Part shown: positions 46,011 to 54,331 of the stretch, piece by piece
How positions within the stretch are numbered: the first letter of the stretch is position 1
Layout of the letters: each line of letters opens with the position of its first letter
From: SIAQ01 sp963767835
GTDB taxonomy: Bacteria > Planctomycetota > Planctomycetia > Gemmatales > Gemmataceae
DNA: 64,000 nt
Assembly: GCA_963767835.1 (NCBI GenBank)
Contig: CAVYFY010000017.1
Coordinates: 1 to 64,000, forward strand
Direction of reading: 5' to 3'
Made by a program: the position numbers and the translations under genes
The notes under the pieces: model-generated
What the model was told of the DNA's origin: nothing
The model's database searches: none
Seen by the model: the letters and a program-made list of their open reading frames with translations, nothing else

Positions 46011-48230
46011 TTATTCGGGCCCTCCAAGATGCTTTTGAAAGAACAGCGCAATCCGCCCGTGCAGCCGCTCCATCACCAGCGGGTCGGGGACCATGTGCGT
46101 CAAGCCCGAGAGCGGCACCATCTCGAAGTCCTTGCCGTTCTTGAACAGCGCCTCCACCAGTTTCAGCGAATGGCGGAAGTAGACATTGTCGTCGGCGGTG
46201 CCGTGCAGGATCATCAGCGGGCGATTGAGATCGGCGGCGTAGGTCAAGAGGTTGCCTTCCTTGTACGAGGCGGCGTCCTTGGGCGGGATGCCGAGGTAGC
46301 GCTCGGTGTAGTGCGTGTCGTAATCGTGCCAGTCGCACACCGAGGCGCCGGCGACGCCGGCCTGGAACACATCGGGCCGGCGCATGACGGCGAGGGCGGC
46401 CATGTAGCCGCCGAACGACCAGCCGGTGATGCCGACGCGCTTGATATCCATCATCGGATATTTCTTGCCCAGCTCCTTGAGCCCGGCGACCTGATCGTCG
46501 AGCGGGACGGAGCCGAACTTTTGATAGATGGCCCCCTCCCATTCCGCGCCTCGTCCCGGCGTCCCCCGGCCGTCAATGGCGACAACGATGAAGCCCTGAT
46601 CGGCGTACCATTGATCGAGCAGCCAGCGGCTCTGCGTCGATTGCACGTGAATGTGGTGCGGGCCGCCGTAGACATCGACCAGCACCGGATATTTCTTCTG
46701 CGCATCATAATCGTGCGGCAAGACGACCGCGGCGCGGAATTTCCGCCCCTTGTCGCCGACTTCGAGCAGATCGACCACCGGCGGCCGTTTCGGATTCTCC
46801 GCCAGCGACGGCAACTCGCCCGCCGGCTTGCCATCCTTGCGAACCACCATGGTCTTCGGCATCGCCTTCATGGTTCGGCTCGTCAACACATACGCACCAT
46901 GATCGCGCGCGAAGATCGCTCCGTGCATCCCGGGCTCTTTGCTGATCGCCTCGGGTTCCGCGAAAGGATTGGCGATTTCATAGCGATAGAGTTGCGACTC
47001 CGTCGGATTCTTGCTGGCGGCGAAGATGATCTCGCTGCCGGTCTTGTCGATGCCAAGGAGCGATTGATAGCCGACGTCAGCGCCGATGAGCACCCGGCGA
47101 ATTTTCCCCTTGGCGGTGCGCAATTCCAGGCGCGGCATGTCGTCTTTCTCGCTCACCCAGAGGAAGCTATCGCCGTTGGGAAGCCAGCGTGGCACTTCTT
47201 GCCTCAGGTTGACCCAGGTGGGGCTTTTTTCGCTGAGCAGCGCCGTCGTCTTGCCGGTCTTGACGTCGGCTTCCAGGACGGCTAACTCGTGTTGGTCGCG
47301 CGATTGCACGGTCAAGGTGAGGGGCGCCTTTTTCTGCCAGCGCACGGTGGCGAGATAGGGATACTTGTCGCGAGCCCAATCGATCCAGCGCGTCTTGCCG
47401 CCGTCAATGGAGATGACGCCGAGCTTGACCTGAGCGTTGTTCTTGCCGGGCCGGGGATAGAAGAACGGCGTCGGCGTGTGGCCAGGATAGGCCGGATCAG
47501 CGACGTACCAGACTGCGACGCCGTTTTGATCGGTTTCCTGATAGGCGATGCGTTCGCTGTCGGGGGCCCACCAGTAGCCGGTGAAGCGGCCCATCTCTTC
47601 CTGGGCGACGAATTCAGCGACGCCATGCTCGATGAGAGCGGTGCCTCCGGTGGTGACGCGCGTTTCCTTGAGGGTGTCGAGATCGATGACGAAGATGTCG
47701 TGATCGCGGACGTAGGAGACCTTTTTTCCGTCGGGGGCGAATTTCGGATCGGTGAGAAAGCCCTTGCCGGTGGGGAGTTCGCGCACCTTCTTGGTTTCGC
47801 GCTCCAGCGTGTAAAGCCGGCCGGACAGACGGAGCAGGATCAGCGAGCCGTCGTCGCTGAGCTGGAAGCCAGTAAAGCCGGCCGCACTGACGCGCATGCG
47901 TTCGCGGGCTGCTTTTTCCTCCGGCGATAGCTTTTCCTCGCCCCCCTTGAGAACGTCCGCCGGCGAGATCAACTCGCGCGTCTTACCGGTGGCGACATTG
48001 AACTCGAACAGGCTAAGCTTGGCGGAGCGCGGCTCGGAGCGCAGGAACAGCACCGCCTTGCCGTCGGGCGTGAACAACGGGCTGATGGGCCGGCCGTGCT
48101 GAAACTTGTTCGTTTGCGCCAGCGTGCGAAGTTCGGTCGTATCCACGGCGAGGTCCTTCTTCGCCGGCTGTGCGCTGGCGAGCGTTGTCAAGGTCAGCAA
48201 GGCAAGCAATGCGGTAAGCGAGCGGCACAT
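46011..48230 (-). CDS. S9 family prolyl oligopeptidase / dipeptidyl peptidase IV-like
   Basis: The intact 739-residue product has a signal peptide (LLALLTLTTLASA), a beta-propeller half (about residues 40-470; FAPDGKKVSYVRDHDIFVID) and a C-terminal hydrolase with nucleophile GWSFGGY, Asp in HGTADDNV and His in GLTHMVP. A DPP IV-type enzyme would remove dipeptides from peptide N-termini; this is predicted to be outside the cytoplasm. VEFVAQEE-type Glu pair is visible as AEFVAQEEMGR, which binds the substrate amine in DPP IV. Confidence 0.92.
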   Translation of the reverse strand: MCRSLTALLALLTLTTLASAQPAKKDLAVDTTELRTLAQTNKFQHGRPISPLFTPDGKAVLFLRSEPRSAKLSLFEFNVATGKTRELISPADVLKGGEEKLSPEEKAARERMRVSAAGFTGFQLSDDGSLILLRLSGRLYTLERETKKVRELPTGKGFLTDPKFAPDGKKVSYVRDHDIFVIDLDTLKETRVTTGGTALIEHGVAEFVAQEEMGRFTGYWWAPDSERIAYQETDQNGVAVWYVADPAYPGHTPTPFFYPRPGKNNAQVKLGVISIDGGKTRWIDWARDKYPYLATVRWQKKAPLTLTVQSRDQHELAVLEADVKTGKTTALLSEKSPTWVNLRQEVPRWLPNGDSFLWVSEKDDMPRLELRTAKGKIRRVLIGADVGYQSLLGIDKTGSEIIFAASKNPTESQLYRYEIANPFAEPEAISKEPGMHGAIFARDHGAYVLTSRTMKAMPKTMVVRKDGKPAGELPSLAENPKRPPVVDLLEVGDKGRKFRAAVVLPHDYDAQKKYPVLVDVYGGPHHIHVQSTQSRWLLDQWYADQGFIVVAIDGRGTPGRGAEWEGAIYQKFGSVPLDDQVAGLKELGKKYPMMDIKRVGITGWSFGGYMAALAVMRRPDVFQAGVAGASVCDWHDYDTHYTERYLGIPPKDAASYKEGNLLTYAADLNRPLMILHGTADDNVYFRHSLKLVEALFKNGKDFEMVPLSGLTHMVPDPLVMERLHGRIALFFQKHLGGPE

Positions 48231-48341
48231 GGGAATTTCCTGAACGACAAAGACGGGAGGGCGATGGGAAAAGTTTAAGCGCGCCGGTGGAAATCGACAA
48301 TCAGCAATTGCGGAAACCGACTACACTAAATCAATTGACCT

Positions 48342-48413
48342 CGAAGCTCGCTGGCGGTTTCGCACACAGAATCCCGCGCGATTGCGCGACGCGAAACCGC
48401 CAAGCGAGCTTCG
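48342..48413. repeat. Palindromic repeat (AAACCGCCAAGCGAGC family)
   Basis: Left arm CGAAGCTCGCTGGCGGTTTC (from 48342) and right arm GAAACCGCCAAGCGAGCTTCG (to 48413) pair with one mismatch. It stands upstream of the PAP2 gene and matches the family copy at 3471-3559. Confidence 0.8.
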
Positions 48414-48452
48414 ATGTTGCAGCGATAATAAGCGCTCAACTCGGAGTGAACG

Positions 48453-49079
48453 ATGCCGCGTTTGTTTTTTTGCTTGTCGCTTGGCACGGGCGTTTTCTTT
48501 GCAGTCTGGACTTGGCTGGTGTTCAGCCGCAGCGAAGTCAAGGCATTCGACCACGAATGCGCCGACTTTTGGTATGAAAGGGCCCAGGAACATCGCTGGG
48601 GCTTCATGGTCTTCTTCACCGATCTGGGCAGCATCGCCGCGATGACGCTGCTGACCATCGTCGGCGCTCTCTGGCAAGCGTCGCTCAAGAATCGGCTGCT
48701 CGCCCTCGCCTGGATCGGCGTTGCGGCGGGCGGCGGTCTGCTCAACTTCGGCAGCAAGCAAATTTTCGACCGCCCGCGCCCGCCGGTCGAAATCCGCGAC
48801 AAGGCCGTCCTCGAAGTCAACCAAAGCTATCCCAGCGGCCATTCGATGGGCAGTGCCATCGGCTACGGTCTGCTCGCCTACACCGTCTGTCTCTGGCAGC
48901 GCTGTCCGTGGCGGCGCATTCTGATTATCGGCGTCACCGCCTGCATCGTCCTGGCGATTGGCTTCAGCAGATTCTACCTGCGCGCCCACTGGTTCAGCGA
49001 CGTCGTTGGCGGCTGGAGCATCGGCTTGACCTGGCTCTTCTTCTGTTTAGGTTGGCTGGAGCGCTGGCGTCGCGACTAA
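48453..49079 (+). CDS. PAP2 superfamily phosphatase (membrane)
   Basis: The 208-residue intact product has the three PAP2 phosphatase motifs in order: KQIFDRPRP (K-x6-RP), YPSGH and SRFYLRAHWFSDVVGG (S-R-x5-H-x3-D). Five or six membrane helices are visible. It likely dephosphorylates lipid phosphates such as undecaprenyl pyrophosphate or phosphatidate. Together with psd it could belong to lipid recycling, but it is not in the same operon. Confidence 0.9.
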   Translation: MPRLFFCLSLGTGVFFAVWTWLVFSRSEVKAFDHECADFWYERAQEHRWGFMVFFTDLGSIAAMTLLTIVGALWQASLKNRLLALAWIGVAAGGGLLNFGSKQIFDRPRPPVEIRDKAVLEVNQSYPSGHSMGSAIGYGLLAYTVCLWQRCPWRRILIIGVTACIVLAIGFSRFYLRAHWFSDVVGGWSIGLTWLFFCLGWLERWRRD

Positions 49080-49154
49080 AGAATGCATGCCGATTTTGCC
49101 GATTGTAACGATGGAACCGGATTTTCCCACGTTTCGGCAAGGAAGGGGCAAACC

Positions 49155-50165
49155 GTGCGCAAGCTCATGGCTTCCCTGGTGTTGGGTCTCTGCATCGGCT
49201 GCGCCGACAAGGCAAGCAAAGACGACGATGACCAGCCGGCCAATCCGCTCCAGGCCATCCTCAACGACACGCCGGCCGTGGAGAATCAGAAAGAGCCGGA
49301 ACCGAATCTCAATGATCCCGTCGAGATGCGGCAGCGCGGCAACGAATTCTTCGCCCTCGGCGATTTCGACCAGGCCATCGAATTCTATTGCGCCTCCCTC
49401 GACGCCAAGCAAGACGCCAAGACCTATTTCAACCGGGGCACCGCCTACCTCTCCAAGAACGATCTCGACAAGGCCCTCGCCGATTACGACAAGGCGATCG
49501 AACTGGACCCGGCCGCCGCCTCCCCCTACATCAATCGCGGCCTGCTCTTGCAGCGCATGGGCAAGACCGCTCAAGGCATCAACGACATGGCCGAGGCGCT
49601 CAAGCACGACGCCAAGGACCCATCGATCCTGCTCAACCGCGGCCTGCTCTATCTAGGTATTTCCATGTACGACCGGGCCATTGCCGATTTCACCAAGGCG
49701 ATCGAGATGAATCCAAAATACGCCGACGCTTTCATCAATCGCGGCTATGCCCAGCATCGCAAGAAGCTTTACACCGAAGCGCTGGCCGACTTCGACGAGG
49801 CGGTCAAGCTTGCCCCCACCAATCCGCTCGCCTGGAGCAATCGCGGCAACGCTTATACGCAACTCAGCGAATTCGACAAGGCCGTCGCCGACCTTGATGA
49901 AGCGATCCGCCTGGATGGGCGCGACCCGCAGCTTTACAACAATCGCGGCAGCGCTTACGGGGCCAAGGGGGAACATCGCCGGGCGGCGGTCGAATTCACC
50001 CGCGCGCTCGAGCTGGTCCCCGATTACGCTCCGGCTTTCCGCAATCGCGGCCTGGCCTACCACACGCTCGGTGAAAAAGACATGGCCCGGGCCGACTTCG
50101 CCAACGCTCTGGAAATCGAGCCGGGCGTAACCGAGGGGATTCCGGCGGAATACTTAGCGAAGTGA
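49155..50165 (+). CDS. TPR-repeat lipoprotein
   Basis: The GTG at 49155 follows GGAAGG at nine bases and starts MRKLMASLVLGLCIGC, a lipoprotein signal with the lipid Cys at residue 16. The rest is eight 34-residue TPR repeats with the pattern NRG...A...D...AI..DP, from about residue 60 to the end (for example YFNRGTAYLSKNDLDKALAD). Such proteins act as interaction scaffolds at the membrane. The longer frame from 49083 lacks support. Confidence 0.82.
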   Translation: MRKLMASLVLGLCIGCADKASKDDDDQPANPLQAILNDTPAVENQKEPEPNLNDPVEMRQRGNEFFALGDFDQAIEFYCASLDAKQDAKTYFNRGTAYLSKNDLDKALADYDKAIELDPAAASPYINRGLLLQRMGKTAQGINDMAEALKHDAKDPSILLNRGLLYLGISMYDRAIADFTKAIEMNPKYADAFINRGYAQHRKKLYTEALADFDEAVKLAPTNPLAWSNRGNAYTQLSEFDKAVADLDEAIRLDGRDPQLYNNRGSAYGAKGEHRRAAVEFTRALELVPDYAPAFRNRGLAYHTLGEKDMARADFANALEIEPGVTEGIPAEYLAK

Positions 50166-50216
50166 GCACTGTTCGTGGTCATTCCTCCGTGATCCGTCGC
50201 TGGCGATGACGACGCA

Positions 50217-50873
50217 CTACGGACGATTGGCTTCGGGCGGAGCGGCCTGTAAGCCTGGTTCCGATGCCGGTGGCGCGTGTGCGATGGCTGCAGCCGCTGC
50301 CTTCGTGCGAGCTTCAAGATCGGCCTTTTTCGCCTTCCCCGCATCCATATCGAGCGAACTCTTCGAGAAAAGCACCAGTCCCGCTCCCAGCGCCGCCAAC
50401 AGAATGCCGGAACCGAACATCATCCAGCCGGACCTCAGTTCTGGACGCGAATATTCCGGCTTCCAATGCCAGATGACGCTGACGATGGCATTGACGATAG
50501 GGGCTCCCGCGAAGACGAGCGGCGGCACGTAGAGCGGGGTGCCGCCGAACTTCATCGCGAAGACGATGCAAAGCGCGCCGGCGGCGCCTGCGATGCCGCC
50601 CATCGTGGAGAAGCCCAGGGCGCGGGTATTGAGATTTCCATTGGGGTCTTTGAAGTCGAGCGTTTCGTTCCCGGCCCAGCCGAGCGACAGGAATATCACC
50701 GGCAGGACAACGGCGGTGATGAGGTACGCAATGCCGACGCACAAGAAGGCGCGGATGGCGCCGTCGCTCGGCTTGCCGCCTCCCATCGAAACTTGTCCCT
50801 GGTGAAGCAACGGCACGTAAATGCCCCACGACACCACCGTGCCGATGACGAACATCCACCATTCGAATTTCAT
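50217..50873 (-). CDS. Polytopic membrane protein (possible DMT/transporter-like)
   Basis: The 218-residue product starts MKFEWWMFVIGTVVSWGIYV at an ATG with AGGAG upstream. Five hydrophobic stretches (SWGIYVPLL, FLCVGIAYLITAVVLPVIFL, GGIAGAAGALCIVFAMKFGG, LVFAGAPIVNAIVSVIW and MMFGSGILLAALGAGLVLF) are separated by short loops, then an Ala-rich soluble tail. The pattern recalls EamA/glucose-uptake-like transporters, but no signature motif is present, so the function is unknown. Confidence 0.7.
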   Translation of the reverse strand: MKFEWWMFVIGTVVSWGIYVPLLHQGQVSMGGGKPSDGAIRAFLCVGIAYLITAVVLPVIFLSLGWAGNETLDFKDPNGNLNTRALGFSTMGGIAGAAGALCIVFAMKFGGTPLYVPPLVFAGAPIVNAIVSVIWHWKPEYSRPELRSGWMMFGSGILLAALGAGLVLFSKSSLDMDAGKAKKADLEARTKAAAAAIAHAPPASEPGLQAAPPEANRP

Positions 50874-50921
50874 GTCGCTCTCCTGGTTGCTACCGTGATC
50901 CGGCGATTGCGAGATTCAAAA

Positions 50922-50967
50922 ATGCTCGTTCCCACGCTCCGCAACGCGAGAGTGGGAACGGGAGCAT
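50922..50967. repeat. Palindromic repeat (TTCCCACGC family), copy 2
   Basis: ATGCTCGTTCCCAC (from 50922) faces GTGGGAACGGGAGCAT (to 50967). The inner CGTTCCCACGC core is shared with 5219-5256. It lies between two minus-strand genes. Confidence 0.7.
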
Positions 50968-50979
50968 ACGGGTTCATCA

Positions 50980-51909
50980 TTAATCGTTGGCTTCGACGCG
51001 CAGCAGCGTTCCCTGGCCGCGATCCTTGGTCAATTTTAGCAGCGTCGCCTCGGCCTCGTCGCCGGGCCAAAAGCTCAGCGCCATCGCGGTGAGTTCCCGC
51101 AGGAAGCGATCCTCCGCGTCGGCGGAAACGGCGAGCGTTTCGTCCACTTTGCTGACCTGCATCAATCGATCGCTGGGCAGGGCGGTCTTGCCGATGTAGT
51201 AGAGGGCGGTGATCGCCCAGCTTGCGCGTTTGCCGCTCTTGCCGGCTTCATCGTTCAGATCGGCCAAGATGGCCTGCCGGCGCTCCTCGGGAATCTTGGT
51301 GAATCCTTTAGCATTCTCGCCCAAATTGGAAAGCGCCCACAAAGCGAGGCGGCGCTGCTTGGTGTTGCCCTCCAGGTCGGCGGAAGCGTCATGCTTGACG
51401 ATGGCGCACAAAGTCGGGGCGCCGACGGCGAAGTGAAATTCCCCGAGGGCAGCTCCAAGGTAAATGACCAGCTTGCGGCGGTCGCTCAATTTGCGCCACA
51501 TGAGGTCCTTATCCTTGTCCGTGCTTTTGGCGTATTCCGCGCCGATCTTCTTTTCCTCTTCGATCAAGTCGTTGAACGCCAGGTCGAGGCGCTCGGCCAG
51601 CTCGAAGGCGAAATGCGCGTCAGCCTTCCAGCGCAGCGTGGCGGGTTCGGGCCGTTTCAGAATCTGGGCCAAATCGGCCGCGCCGCGCCAGCGGATATCA
51701 AGGTTGTCGCTATCGAGCTGCTGCAGAAAATAGCTTGGCTCGCGCTCGCGCTTGACCCACATGGCCGAGCCGATGAACAGCAGCACGACGACGAAAATGA
51801 TCAGGCCGGGAATCACGAATAGCTGGGCGATGAACCGCCCCGACGGCGGCTTCACCGGCGGGAGGCCCACGTCAGCTTTGGGAACACCATTCGCAGCAGC
51901 GGAATCCAT
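50980..51909 (-). CDS. Membrane-anchored HEAT-like repeat protein
   Basis: From the ATG at 51909 (MDSAAANGVPKADVGLPPVK) a single membrane helix lies at about residues 35-57 (LFVIPGLIIFVVVLLFIGSA). The large soluble part is helical with HEAT-like pairs, for example LDIRWRGAADLAQILKR and RRLALWALSNLGENAKG, ending WPGDEAEATLLKLTKD. No enzyme motif. The preceding GTG/TTG codons up to 51936 are alternative starts. Confidence 0.7.
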   Translation of the reverse strand: MDSAAANGVPKADVGLPPVKPPSGRFIAQLFVIPGLIIFVVVLLFIGSAMWVKREREPSYFLQQLDSDNLDIRWRGAADLAQILKRPEPATLRWKADAHFAFELAERLDLAFNDLIEEEKKIGAEYAKSTDKDKDLMWRKLSDRRKLVIYLGAALGEFHFAVGAPTLCAIVKHDASADLEGNTKQRRLALWALSNLGENAKGFTKIPEERRQAILADLNDEAGKSGKRASWAITALYYIGKTALPSDRLMQVSKVDETLAVSADAEDRFLRELTAMALSFWPGDEAEATLLKLTKDRGQGTLLRVEAND

Positions 51910-52015
51910 GAGGTAAAATCCAGGTGGAAGGGCCAAACGGACATTTTGGTTGATTTTACTAGATCAATCCTGGCATTACCAGTGGTGAGAAGTGCGCCTT
52001 GAGTGGCCAGCAGCA

Positions 52016-52966
52016 ATGCCCATGACGCTTGAACAATACACGAATCATCTCGACACGCGCGATCTGGTATGGCCCGTGCCGCCGCCCCTGGAGCGCGCGA
52101 AGGCCAGGCCGCACCTGAAAGCCATGCCGCAGGTGCGCGTCGTCACCTGGAACCTTTACGGCACGCTCCTGCGCATCTTCGGGGGGCAAGTGCTGTTCGA
52201 GCATCCGCAGAAATTCGTCATGGACATCGCCCTGGACAAGACGGTCCAGGAATTCAAGATGTGGGGCGCGATGAGCCGCAAGCCCGGGCAGCCGGCGGAG
52301 TACATGGGGCAGATTTACAAGCGTGTCTTGACCGACCTGCAACTGGCGCCCTCTCCGGGCGAGAAATATCCGGAAATCGCAGCCGAGCGCATCTGGGAGG
52401 CGATCCTCAAGAAATTGCAGCAGAAGGATTACAAGTACGACGCGGCGTTCTATGGGCCGATGCCTGATTATTGCCGCAAGATCGCCTACTTTTTTCACGC
52501 CAGCTTGCAAGGAACCGCGTGCCAGGACGGGGCGGCCGCGGCACTGGAGCACGTCCATCACGCGGGGCTGAAACAGGCGATTCTTGCCGACGCGCAGTGT
52601 TTCAGCTTCGTACAATTAAAAAGAGGCTTGAGCCAGCAGCATTGCGGCGTCGGCGCCGATCAGCTTTTCACCCTGCCCTGGTGCGCTCTTTCGAATGAAG
52701 TCGGCGGACGCAAACCGTCCGAGCGGCTGTTCAAGCATTCCTTGAGCCAACTGCAGGCGCAGGGGATCGCGCCGGCGCAGGTGCTTCACGTCGGCGCCAG
52801 GCTACTCGTCGATTTGGTCCCTGCCAAAAAGTTGGGGATGCGAACCGCCCTGTTCGCGGGCGATAAAGAATCGCTGCAGGCGACAGTGGATCAGTTGAAA
52901 GATCCCGCCACGCGCCCGGATGTATTGTTGACGGAGCTCGGCCAAATCGCCGAGATTGTGGGATAG
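52016..52966 (+). CDS. HAD-like protein with the nucleophile Asp replaced by Asn
   Basis: The ~316-residue product has the HAD motif I region as VVTWNLYGTLL, where the catalytic nucleophile Asp is replaced by Asn46. Later blocks are KPSERLFKHSLSQLQ (K of motif III) and VLHVGARLLVDLVPAKKLGM (motif IV GDS/VGD-like without the acidic pair). It is therefore probably inactive as a phosphatase or hydrolase. It stands four bases ahead of FabZ-like and then TrmB, so the three are probably cotranscribed. Start could also be a few codons upstream; the ribosome-binding site is weak. Confidence 0.75.
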   Translation: MPMTLEQYTNHLDTRDLVWPVPPPLERAKARPHLKAMPQVRVVTWNLYGTLLRIFGGQVLFEHPQKFVMDIALDKTVQEFKMWGAMSRKPGQPAEYMGQIYKRVLTDLQLAPSPGEKYPEIAAERIWEAILKKLQQKDYKYDAAFYGPMPDYCRKIAYFFHASLQGTACQDGAAAALEHVHHAGLKQAILADAQCFSFVQLKRGLSQQHCGVGADQLFTLPWCALSNEVGGRKPSERLFKHSLSQLQAQGIAPAQVLHVGARLLVDLVPAKKLGMRTALFAGDKESLQATVDQLKDPATRPDVLLTELGQIAEIVG

Positions 52967-52970
52967 CACC

Positions 52971-53462
52971 ATGCCGCCAGATTTGCATTTTGATCTTGCT
53001 CGCCTTGATTACAGCAATGTCATTGCCGATCTGGACGCCATTCGCAAGGTCAATCCGCAGCGCTTCGAGATGGAACAGCTCGACGCCATCATCATGCTCG
53101 ACCTCACCAACAAAATCATCGTCGGCTACAAGGATGTCCGCTATGACGAATTCTGGGTGCGCGGCCATCTGCCCGGCTATCCGCTCATGCCCGGCGTCTT
53201 GATGTGCGAGGCGTCGGCGCAGCTGTGCAGCTACTACACCATGAAATACAGCGAATTCGAGGGGGATTTCCTCGGCTTTTCCGGTATGGAGAACGTGCGC
53301 TTTCGTAGTCCGGTCAAGCCCGGCGATCGGCTCGTTCTGGTCGCCAAGCAGTTGAAATTCAATCGCCGGCAGATGCTGTCCAACGTGCAGGGCTTCGTGA
53401 AGGACGTGATGGTCTTTCACGGCGACATCATCGGCGTGCCCTTGAAACGCGGCGAGGGCTAG
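52971..53462 (+). CDS. FabZ-like 3-hydroxyacyl-ACP dehydratase (hot-dog fold)
   Basis: The 163-residue product has the FabZ active-site block RGHLPGYPLMPGVLMCEASA with the catalytic His, and FSGMENVRFRSPVKPGDRLV. It may dehydrate a 3-hydroxyacyl chain on ACP, but it is diverged from housekeeping FabZ (longer N-terminus and Cys-Glu instead of the usual Glu neighbourhood). It sits between the HAD-like gene and TrmB, with only two bases before TrmB. Confidence 0.82.
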   Translation: MPPDLHFDLARLDYSNVIADLDAIRKVNPQRFEMEQLDAIIMLDLTNKIIVGYKDVRYDEFWVRGHLPGYPLMPGVLMCEASAQLCSYYTMKYSEFEGDFLGFSGMENVRFRSPVKPGDRLVLVAKQLKFNRRQMLSNVQGFVKDVMVFHGDIIGVPLKRGEG

Positions 53463-53464
53463 CC

Positions 53465-54112
53465 GTGCGCGGATCGCGCCGCCTGCCTCTGGAAGCGCTT
53501 GAGCCTTACTTGCTCGACGTGCCGCATCCCGGCCATCTGCCGCCGGACTCCCCGTTGCTTTCGCCTGCCCCCACGCTTGATTTCACGCAAATCTTCGGCA
53601 ACACCCATCCGATCGAGATCGAAATCGGCTTCGGCAAGGGCATGTTCCTCGTCGGCGCCGCGGCGGCCCGGCCCAATGTCAATTTCCTCGGCGTCGAAAT
53701 CGAGCGCAAGTACGTTCTCCTCACCGCCAGCCATATCGCGCGCCGGCAACTCACCAACGTCAGGCTCGCCTGCACCGATGCGCGCTGGCTCCTGCGCGAG
53801 CGTGTCGCCGAAGCCAGCATCGCGGCTCTTCACGTCTATTTCCCCGATCCGTGGTGGAAGAGCCGCCATCGCAAGCGCAAACTGATGACGCGCGACTTTG
53901 CCGACGGATGCGCACGCGTCTTGCAGCCGGGCGGCCGATTCCACTTCATTACCGATGTCGCCGATTATTTCGCGACTACCATCCAGATGCTCAAGGAGGT
54001 CCGGGCGCTGGCGGCGCTGGAGCCAAAGGATACGCAAGAAGCGATAACGAATTTCGAGCGCAAATATCGCCTGGAAGGGCGGCCGATTTATCGCGCTTGC
54101 TACGGAAAATGA
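53465..54112 (+). CDS. trmB: tRNA (guanine-N7-)-methyltransferase
   Basis: The GTG start at 53465 is two bases after the FabZ-like stop. The 215-residue product has the AdoMet-binding IEIEIGFGKGMFLVGAAA, ERKYVLLTASHIARRQLTNV, then HVYFPDPWWKSRHRKRKL, the TrmB substrate-binding signature, and GGRFHFITDVADYF. TrmB makes N7-methylguanosine at position 46 of tRNA, using AdoMet. Confidence 0.93.
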   Translation: MRGSRRLPLEALEPYLLDVPHPGHLPPDSPLLSPAPTLDFTQIFGNTHPIEIEIGFGKGMFLVGAAAARPNVNFLGVEIERKYVLLTASHIARRQLTNVRLACTDARWLLRERVAEASIAALHVYFPDPWWKSRHRKRKLMTRDFADGCARVLQPGGRFHFITDVADYFATTIQMLKEVRALAALEPKDTQEAITNFERKYRLEGRPIYRACYGK

Positions 54113-54152
54113 CGTTCCCGATTCGCTTAGGCGAGCGGCACTACATAATCTA

Positions 54153-54254
54153 CCCCCTCTCCCTCCGGGAAAGGGGTTGGGGGTGAGGGCAGAGGCTTCA
54201 AAAGAACTTGCCAAACGCCCTCAGCCCCGGCCCCTCTCCCGGAGGGAGAGGGGA
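54153..54254. repeat. Two GCCCTCACCCC-family repeats, head to head
   Basis: One copy (54153-54190) ends GGGGGTGAGGGC and the other (54217-54254) begins GCCCTCAGCCCC, so they are inverted to each other with about 26 bases between. They are the intergenic relatives of the in-frame repeats at 7993-8043 and 45268-45307. They lie between TrmB and the stop of the giant gene. Confidence 0.8.
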
Positions 54255-54331
54255 GAAAAACTCTTGCCGCTCGCAGCTGCGAGCGATTCCTGCGGCGAGC
54301 AAGGTCGCCGGCTAAACATTCGCGATGATGG

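Noticed and set aside
46029..47285. Plus-strand frame of 418 codons
   Set aside because: Antisense to the S9 peptidase with its full catalytic triad.
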